DNA from: JBFFXF01 sp041569895 | GTDB lineage: Bacteria; Planctomycetota; UBA8108; JACQVS01 | Direction of reading: 5' to 3' | Length of the DNA: 18,397 nucleotides | Assembly: GCA_041569895.1 (NCBI GenBank) | Contig: JBFFXF010000143.1 | Span: forward strand, 1-18,397 | In this document: positions 1 to 6,800 of the stretch, one piece after another | Position numbering within the stretch: position 1 is the stretch's first letter | Layout of the letters: every line of letters begins with the position of its first letter | Translations under genes and position numbers: made by a program | The notes under the pieces: generated by a model | Seen by the model: the letters and a program-made list of their open reading frames with translations, nothing else | Databases searched by the model: none | Told to the model about the DNA's origin: nothing

Positions 1-887
1 ACACCGGCCAGGGGCTCGAGCCCCGCGTCGACCAGCCGGCGCACCTCGCGGGCGATCGCGTTGCCGTGCGACTTCGCCGCGCCGTCCGATCCGGAGGGCT
101 GCGGCCCGACGTCCGCGCCGCAGCCGATGGTCGTCAGGGCGATCACGCCCGGGAACGACGCCTCGATGGCGTCGTTCGAGTAGCCGGCCCAGTCGCCGTG
201 GATCCGGTTGCGCGCGCCGAGCGTCGTGCAGTGACACGCGTAGTTGGTCCAGACCGCGAACGGCTTGCCGTCGCCATCGCGAGCCAGGAGCACCGGCAGG
301 CTGTGATCGACCGGACCGTCGATCTGGAAGCCGAAGCCGCGCCACGTGCCGCCCTGCATCACCCGCCGGTTGCCGCCGAACTCGACGCGCCCGAGACCCC
401 ACTCGAGCGTCGCCTCGCGACGCCGCGAGAGCGCGTCGAGGCCGACCTCGACCAGCCGCTCGGTGAGCCACGCCCCGTACCGCTCCATGTTGGCTTCCTG
501 CTCGCTCGTCGTCCGGCCTCCCCAGAGCACGTTCGCGTAGCCCGGGAGCGACGGCGCGTTGTGGGTGTGCGTCGAGCAGATGACCACCCGCCGGTCGTCC
601 AGGCCGGCGCGCGCGCCGAGGCGCTCGACGACGGCCGCCGTCATCGGGTCCGGCACGCCGCAGTTGTCGACGGCGAGCCGGAGCACGGGCTCGCGCGAGC
701 CGATGGCGAGGGCGCGCGCCCAGATCCGCGTGTCGATGCCCTCGTGCTCGACCGTGCGGCTGCCGTAGCCCGCCAGCACGACGGGATGCGTCGGCGTGAT
801 GTCGACTCGCGCCACGCCGACCTCGACGGCGGCGGCGGTCGAGACCGCGAGATACGCCGTCAGGCCGAAGAGGAAAAGCGCGCGCAT
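1..887 (-). CDS. Neutral/alkaline ceramidase-like secreted protein, C-terminus beyond left edge
   Basis: I translated this by hand on the minus strand from the ATG at 887; 295 codons stay open to the window edge. Residues 1-20 (MRALFLFGLTAYLAVSTAAA) look like a signal peptide. The mature part starts with VGVARVDITPTHPVVLAGYG, the usual opening of the neutral/alkaline non-lysosomal ceramidase N-terminal domain, and it carries the family hallmark STHTHNAPS (putative zinc histidines) and later NYACHCTTLG. In characterised members the domain hydrolyses the amide of ceramide; in environmental bacteria the family is large and most substrates are unknown, so real ceramidase activity is not established. 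A GGAGGG ribosome site (plus positions 892-897) lies 4 nt before the start, at the edge of a hexamer repeat. The cupin gene lies upstream on the same strand, 120 bp away. The family call is good; the biochemical role is open. Confidence 0.85.
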   Translation of the reverse strand, partial: MRALFLFGLTAYLAVSTAAAVEVGVARVDITPTHPVVLAGYGSRTVEHEGIDTRIWARALAIGSREPVLRLAVDNCGVPDPMTAAVVERLGARAGLDDRRVVICSTHTHNAPSLPGYANVLWGGRTTSEQEANMERYGAWLTERLVEVGLDALSRRREATLEWGLGRVEFGGNRRVMQGGTWRGFGFQIDGPVDHSLPVLLARDGDGKPFAVWTNYACHCTTLGARNRIHGDWAGYSNDAIEASFPGVIALTTIGCGADVGPQPSGSDGAAKSHGNAIAREVRRLVDAGLEPLAG

Positions 888-899
888 GGATCCCTCCCC

Positions 900-941
900 G
901 TCCCCGTTCCCGTTCCCGTGCCCGTTCCCGTGCCCGTCCCC
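900..941. repeat. Hexamer tandem repeat, seven GTNCCC units
   Basis: Seven consecutive 6-nt units of the form GTNCCC (N is C, T, T, G, T, G, C) run from 900 to 941 in the 120-bp gap between the cupin stop and the ceramidase-like start. Degenerate copies in the opposite orientation follow up to about 971. The array abuts the ribosome binding site of the ceramidase-like gene. No protein domain is encoded; the Pro-Val run read on the plus strand is a by-product of the repeat. Confidence 0.85.
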
Positions 942-961
942 GAAATCCGCTCCGGGAACGG
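904..961. terminator. Possible hairpin formed by the repeat and its inverted copy
   Basis: CCGTTCCCG at 904-912 is the exact reverse complement of CGGGAACGG at 953-961, giving a 9-bp stem. Neighbouring repeat units offer alternative pairings, and GGGAAC recurs near 967-972. The hairpin would sit in the transcript between cupin and ceramidase-like genes. There is no following T run in either direction, so it is not a classical intrinsic terminator; it could be an attenuator, a 3'-end stabiliser or simply a product of repeat turnover. Confidence 0.35.
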
Positions 962-1007
962 TCACGGCACGTGTACGGGAACAAGAGCTCACGATCATCT
1001 CGGCCAT

Positions 1008-1340
1008 TCAATCCTTGAACTCGATCAGCACCTCGCGAAACGTCCGCGTGCCGACGTTGCGGGCGCTGTGCGTCGCCGGCACCACCGGATAGCCCGGACG
1101 GTCCGAGACGATGCGATCGCCATCGACTCGGAAGCTCACCGCGCCGCCCGCCTCGAGCTCGACCGTGCCCAGCGACTCGCGGTCCGGCCCGAAGACCTCG
1201 AGCGTCGAGCCGGAGATGATGCGAACGACGTAGTCGAGCTCGTGCGTGTGCTGCTCGACCTCCGCGCCCGGCTCGATATCGAGGTGCCAGACGGCGACGC
1301 GGTCGTTCTCGAAGACTTTCTCGGTGCCTACTCCCGCCAT
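1008..1340 (-). CDS. Small single-domain cupin protein
   Basis: This encodes 110 residues. The core EQHTHELDYVVRIISGSTLEV is typical of the first cupin motif, with putative metal ligands His31 and His33 and an acidic residue nearby, and PATHSARNVG supplies the second-motif His91. Small cupins of this size bind a metal and serve as dioxygenases, isomerases or sugar and ligand sensors; this one cannot be assigned a reaction. No signal peptide is seen, so it should be cytoplasmic. I chose the ATG at 1340 because GGGAGGGG lies just upstream; the frame stays open to 1691, but the added residues look like out-of-frame GC-rich translation and would overlap the divergent GH32 gene. It is transcribed away from GH32 and towards the ceramidase-like gene, with which it may form an operon. 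Confidence 0.8.
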   Translation of the reverse strand: MAGVGTEKVFENDRVAVWHLDIEPGAEVEQHTHELDYVVRIISGSTLEVFGPDRESLGTVELEAGGAVSFRVDGDRIVSDRPGYPVVPATHSARNVGTRTFREVLIEFKD

Positions 1341-1611
1341 GAGCTCCCCTCCCGGGACATGGTTTTCCAGTCGTTCCTCGAAGCACCCTTTCACCGGCGC
1401 GCGACAGTGCGCGGCAGACAGCGTACCCGAACCGAGCTCCGGCGTCCAAGCCCGGCGCCGTGGGACGCGTCGCGGGACGCGCCGCGGCACGGCGGGGAAC
1501 TGACAAGCCCTCGGGGTTTCGATAGGATGTGGCGCGTCAGCGAGTCGGAAAACGAAGAGCATCTGAAGCGCCTCGACACATCGGGGCGACTCCCGGGAGG
1601 GTCTGGAGATC
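1341..1611. other. Divergent intergenic region between cupin and GH32 genes
   Basis: This 271-bp spacer must hold the promoters of both divergent genes. It contains a 12-bp tandem near-duplication starting GGGACGCG at 1462-1473 and 1474-1485, and a plausible plus-strand promoter at 1500-1528. I see no small gene or RNA in it. Confidence 0.6.
1500..1528 (+). promoter_or_regulatory. Candidate sigma70-type promoter for the GH32 gene
   Basis: CTGACA at 1500-1505 matches five of six bases of the -35 consensus and TAGGAT at 1523-1528 matches four of six of the -10, with 17 nt between them. It lies about 84 nt upstream of the GH32 ATG in locally less GC-rich DNA. Found by eye only; consensus-like hits occur by chance. 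Confidence 0.4.
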
Positions 1612-3756
1612 ATGCGAAGCACGACACTCGTCACACTGTTCCTTCTGACGCTGTCTTTCACGCCGGCGAATGGCGCGGATCGCGAGGACATCCTCGTCGC
1701 CGATTTCGAGGGCGAGGACTACGGGGACTGGAAGACCACCGGCGAGGCGTTCGGCTCGCGGCCGGCTCGCGGCACCCTGCCGAATCAGATGCACGTCAGC
1801 GGGTATCGCGGCAAGGGGCTCGTCAACAGCTACCTCGGCGGAGACGGCACCACCGGCACGCTGACGTCGCCGCCGTTCAGGGTCGAGCGGCGCTACCTGA
1901 GCTTCCTGATCGGCGGGGGCGGCTACGAGGGCAAGACCTGCATGAACCTCCTCCGCGGCGACGAGGTGGTGCGCACGGCGACCGGTCCCAACACGCAGTC
2001 GGGCGGCAGCGAGGAGCTCGAGCTCGCCGCCTGGGACCTCGCCGACCTCGCCGGACAGACGGTCACCATCCAGATCGTCGACGATCGCACCGGTGGCTGG
2101 GGCCACATCAACGTCGACCACATCATCCAGACGGACATCGAGCCGAAGGTCTCCACGCGCGGGCCGCAGACCCGCGAGCTGACGCTCACGAGGCGCTACC
2201 TCCTCTTCCCGATCCGCGGCGGAGCCGGGGCGACGCAGGTCGACGTGCGGATCGACGGCGAGAACGTCCGCGAGTTCGACGCCGAGCTGGCGCGCACCCG
2301 CGAGGAGGCGGACTTCTGGTCGTTTCTCGACGTCGGTGCCTTCGAGGGCAAGCGCGCGACGCTGCGGCTCAACCGCGCGAGCAAGGAGACGGCGGACCTT
2401 GTCGAGCAGTCCGATGAGATCCCCGCCGGCGACGATCTCTACAACGAGTCGCTGCGTCCCCAGTTCCACTTCTCGCAGCGGCTCGGCTGGAACAACGACC
2501 CCAACGGCATGGTGTACCTCGACGGCGAGTGGCACCTCTACTTCCAGCACAACCCCTACGGCTGGCGCTGGGGCAACATGCACTGGGGGCACGCGGTCTC
2601 GAGCGACCTCGTCCACTGGGAGCAGCTGCCGATCGCGATCTACAACAAGCGGCGCGGCGACTGGGCCTTCTCGGGCGGCGCTGTCGTCGACGAGAAGAAC
2701 ACGGCCGGCTGGCAGAAGGGTGAACACAAGGTCATCGTCGCGTCGTGGACGAGCACCGGCCGCGGCGAGTGCATCGCCTACAGCAACGATCGCGGGCGGA
2801 CGTTCACGGAGTACGAGGGCAACCCGGTCGTCAAGCACCGCGGCCGTGATCCGAAGATCATCTGGTACGAGCCCGGCCAGCACTGGGTGATGGCCGTCTA
2901 CAGCGACCACAACGAGAAGCGCACCATCACGTTCCACACCTCGAAGAACCTCAAGGAGTGGGAGCTCGCGAGCCGCATCGACGGCTACTACGAGTGCCCG
3001 GAGATCTTCGAGCTGCCGGTCGACGGCGATCCCGGCACCACGCGCTGGGTGGTGTTCGCGGCCGACGCGCGCTACGCGCTCGGCGAGTTCGACGGCAAGG
3101 TCTTCACGCCGCTTCACGAGGGCAAGCACCGGGTGCACCACGGCGCCTACTACGCCTCGCAGATCTTCAGCAACGCGCCCGGCGGCCGGCGGATCCAGAT
3201 CGGCTGGGCGCGCATCGCGATGCCCGGGATGCCCTTCAACCAGACGTTCACCTTCCCGCACGAGCTGACGCTGCGGACGACGGACGACGGCGTGCGCCTC
3301 TTCGCCGAGCCGGTGCGCGAGATCGAGAAGCTCTCCCGCCAGAAGCACGCCGTCGAGGACAGGCCGCTCGCCGCCGACACGCCGGTCGACGTCGCGGTGG
3401 GGGGAGAGCTCTTCGACGTCCGGGCGAGCTTCGAGCTCGGCAGCGCGAAGAAGGTGGGTCTCGACATCGGCGGCAACCGTATCGTGTATGACGTGCAGGC
3501 GAAGAAGCTCCACGGGGCGGACCTGGCGCCGGTCGACGGCCGAGTCGACATCCGCGTGCTCGCCGACCGTCCGATGCTCGAGGTGATCGGCAACCGGGGC
3601 CGCGTCTCCATCACGGGCGGACGCGCGAAGCGCGGGGCGGTGTCATCGATCCGCGCCTTCGCGGAGGGCGGCGCCGCGAGGCTCGTGCGACTCGAGGCGC
3701 ACGAGCTTCGATCGATCTGGAAGAAGCGGCCGAAGACCGCCTCCGCGGCCCGGTGA
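1612..3756 (+). CDS. Secreted GH32 fructanase-like (levanase/invertase-type) glycoside hydrolase
   Basis: This encodes 714 residues, starting with a signal peptide (about 1-22). The GH32 five-bladed propeller runs from about 283 to 600: WNNDPNG at 293-299 supplies the nucleophile Asp296, RDP at 412-414 the transition-state stabiliser Asp413, and ECP at 461-463 the acid/base Glu461. A C-terminal beta-sandwich (about 600-700) is usual for the family. Family members hydrolyse beta-fructofuranosyl links in sucrose, inulin or levan; the linkage here is unknown. The protein is longer than a typical 500-550 residue levanase because of two N-terminal beta domains, about 25-185 and 190-280; the second (RRYLLFPIRGGAG onward) resembles the DUF4980 domain found before some GH32 domains. 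The usual FSGS motif reads FSGG. A GGAG ribosome site precedes the ATG. The multi-enzyme gene follows 48 bp downstream and is probably co-transcribed. Confidence 0.92.
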   Translation: MRSTTLVTLFLLTLSFTPANGADREDILVADFEGEDYGDWKTTGEAFGSRPARGTLPNQMHVSGYRGKGLVNSYLGGDGTTGTLTSPPFRVERRYLSFLIGGGGYEGKTCMNLLRGDEVVRTATGPNTQSGGSEELELAAWDLADLAGQTVTIQIVDDRTGGWGHINVDHIIQTDIEPKVSTRGPQTRELTLTRRYLLFPIRGGAGATQVDVRIDGENVREFDAELARTREEADFWSFLDVGAFEGKRATLRLNRASKETADLVEQSDEIPAGDDLYNESLRPQFHFSQRLGWNNDPNGMVYLDGEWHLYFQHNPYGWRWGNMHWGHAVSSDLVHWEQLPIAIYNKRRGDWAFSGGAVVDEKNTAGWQKGEHKVIVASWTSTGRGECIAYSNDRGRTFTEYEGNPVVKHRGRDPKIIWYEPGQHWVMAVYSDHNEKRTITFHTSKNLKEWELASRIDGYYECPEIFELPVDGDPGTTRWVVFAADARYALGEFDGKVFTPLHEGKHRVHHGAYYASQIFSNAPGGRRIQIGWARIAMPGMPFNQTFTFPHELTLRTTDDGVRLFAEPVREIEKLSRQKHAVEDRPLAADTPVDVAVGGELFDVRASFELGSAKKVGLDIGGNRIVYDVQAKKLHGADLAPVDGRVDIRVLADRPMLEVIGNRGRVSITGGRAKRGAVSSIRAFAEGGAARLVRLEAHELRSIWKKRPKTASAAR

Positions 3757-3804
3757 CACAAGCAGGTCGCGTCCCCGGGAGTCGATGAGAACCGAGGAAG
3801 ACCG

Positions 3805-6800
3805 ATGACCAGTCGTCGCTCGATCTACCTGCATCCTGCCCGCGCCGTGGCGCTCGTCGCCGTGCTCGTGACGATTCGCGGCGGAGCTCCAGTCGCCGGG
3901 AAGACCGCGCCGGCCGACTATCCGCTGAAGCCAGTGCCGTTCAACGAGGTCGAGATCACCAGCGACTTCTGGCGTCACCGCCTCGTCACGCAGCGCGAGA
4001 CGCTGGTGCCCTTCGCGTTCGAGCGCACGCGTCCGGGCGTCGAGCACCTCGAGGCGGCGCGGGACTTCCTCGCCGGCAAGAGAGTCGAGGGGCACCGGCC
4101 GCACCGCTTCATCGACTCGGACCTCTACAAGGTGATGGAGGGGGCTGCCTACCTGCTGCAGCTGCGGAGCGATCCGGAGCTCGAGGCACGGCTCGACGAG
4201 CTCGCCGCTCTCATCGCCGCCGCGCAGCACGAGGACGGCTACCTGTATCCCTCGCACACGACGGGCGTCGGCTCGGCGCGCCACATGATGGGCGACGCCC
4301 CCTACACCTTCGTCGTTCACAGCCACGAGCTCTACAACGTCGGGCATCTCTACGAGGCGGCCATCGCCTACTACCGGGCCACCGGCAAGCGCACGCTCCT
4401 CGACGTCGCGGAGAAGAGCGCCCGGCACATCAACAGGGTCTTCTTCGAGGGCGACCCCGCCTACAACGACGGCAAGCCGGTCCGCCAGGCGCCGGGTCAC
4501 CAGGAGATCGAGCTCGCCCTCGTCAAGCTGTTTCGGGTCACGGGAGAGAGGCTCTACCTCGACATGGCGAGGAAGTTTCTCGAGATCCGCGGCGTCACCT
4601 ACGTGCCCGAGGGCAGCGGGGTGATGGCGCCGACCTACGCCCAGCAGCACGCGCCGGTCGTCGAGCAGACGGAGGCGGTCGGACACGCCGTGCGGGCGAC
4701 CTACCTCTACTCCGCGATGGCCGACGTCGGCACGCTCACCGGCGACCCGCGCTACGCCAGGGCGCTCGATCGCATCTGGGGTGACATCACCAACACGCGG
4801 ATGCACATCACCGGCGGTCTCGGGGCCGTTCACGGCATCGAGGGCTTCGGGCCGCAGTACGAGCTCCCCAACGCCCGCGCGTTCAACGAGACCTGCGCCG
4901 CCGTCGGCAACGTCCTCTTCAACTACCGGATGTTCCTGCTCCACAAGGACGCGAAGTACCTCGATGTCGCCGAGGTCGCCCTCCTGAACAACGTGCTCGC
5001 CGCGGTGAACCTCGAGGGCAATCGCTTCTTCTACGTCAACCCGCTCGAGGCCGACGGCAAGCACCCGTTCAACCACGGGACGGCCGGCCGGGCGCCCTGG
5101 TTCGGGACGGCGTGCTGCCCGTCGAACATGGCGCGGCTGATCCCGCAGGTCCCCGGCATGACGTACGCGCACGACGACCGGGACCTCTACGTGACGTTCT
5201 ACGCCGCGAGTCGCACCGAGGTCGACGTGGGCGGCGTCGGCGTGCGCGTCGAGCAGAGGACGACCTATCCCGAGGACGGCGCCGTCACCGTGCTGGTCGA
5301 GCCGGAGAGGCCGGCCCGCTTCCGTCTCCTGCTGCGCGTTCCGACGTGGACCGGCGATCGTTTCGTCCCCGGCGAGCTCTACCGATACGCGAACTCGAGC
5401 GACGCGGCGGTGAAGCTCTCGGTCAACGGCGAGGCGGTCGAGGTGAGCACGGAGAGGGGCTTCGCGGCAATCGACCGCGAGTGGCGCGCCGGGGATCGAG
5501 TCTCGCTGCGCGTGCCGATGCCGGTTCGCGTCAGCGAGTGTCACCCGTCGGTCGAGGCCAACCGGCGACGCGTCGCGTTGACTCGCGGCCCGCTCGTGCT
5601 CTGCGCCGAGGGAGTCGACAACGGCGGGTCGACGCAACGGCTCTTCTTCGAGGGGCTGCCCGAGACGTCGCGGGCGACGGTGTCGCGGCGGTCGACGGAT
5701 GCCGGCTCGTTCATCCAGGTCCGCATCCCGGCGCGCGCGATCACGGCCGATGGCGGCTCCGGGCCGGTGGACTTGACGCTGACGCCGTACCACGCCTGGA
5801 ACAACCGTGGCGTCAGCTCGATGACCGTGTGGTTCCCGGTCGAGGCGACGCTCGCGGTCCGCCCCGCGCGCAGGCCGAACGTCCTGTTCATCGCCATCGA
5901 CGACATGAACGACTGGATCGAGCCGCTCGGAGGGCATCCGCAGGCGATCACGCCGAACCTCACCCGCCTCGCGGCGCTCGGAACGACGTTCACGAACGCG
6001 CACACGGCCGCGTCGGCCTGCCATCCGTCGCGCGTCGCCGTGATGACCGGCGTGCGTCCGGCGCGCACGGGGATCACGACCAACGTCTTCAACAGGACGC
6101 CGGGGCCGTCGTGGCGATCGCATCCGGCTCTGAAGAACGCCGTGACGCTGAGCCAGCACTTTCGCGACCACGGCTACCGCGCCGTCGGCGGCGGGAAGAT
6201 CTACCACTCGCTCCAGTGGTGGGCCGGGAGCGAGAACGACCCGGCGACGTGGGATGACTACTTCCCGGAGGCGCACGGCCCGATTCCCGAGTGGGTCCGC
6301 CCGCCGCGCGAGGAGATCGAGAGGCAGCAGAAGGCCTTCGTCGGCCGGCGTCCGCTCGGCGGCGTGCTCTTCGGATGGACGCCGCTCGACGTCGAGGACG
6401 AGGCGACCAGCGACCACAAGGTCGTCGACTGGGCGATCTCCGAGCTCGAGAAGCGGCACGACTCGCCCTTCTTCATCGCGTGCGGCCTGTTTCGACCGCA
6501 CATCCCGTGGGAGGTGCCGCGGAAGTACTTCGACATGTACCCGCTCGAGACGCTGCAGTTGCCGGAGAACACCGACGACGACCTCGCGGACGCGTGGGAT
6601 CACGGCCGTCGAAGCTGGCACCAGTGGGTGCTGCAGAACCGCCAGTGGAGGGAGGCGGTCCGCGGCTACCTCGCGTCGATCACGTACGTCGACGCGCAGA
6701 TCGGGCGTCTCCTCGACGCGGTGAAGCGCACCGGCCACGCCGACGACACGATCATCGTCCTGTGGTCGGACCACGGCATGCACATCGGCGAGAAGGAGAA

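Noticed and set aside
900..941. Possible CRISPR array
   Set aside because: Units are 6 nt with no spacers and no cas genes are nearby; this is a simple tandem repeat.
1341..1691. N-terminal extension of the cupin frame
   Set aside because: No cupin-like sequence, overlaps the GH32 start, and a good ribosome site favours 1340.
66..2417. 783-codon plus-strand frame over the left end
   Set aside because: It crosses the ceramidase-like, cupin and GH32 genes in wrong frames, and its Pro-Val run is only the hexamer repeat translated.
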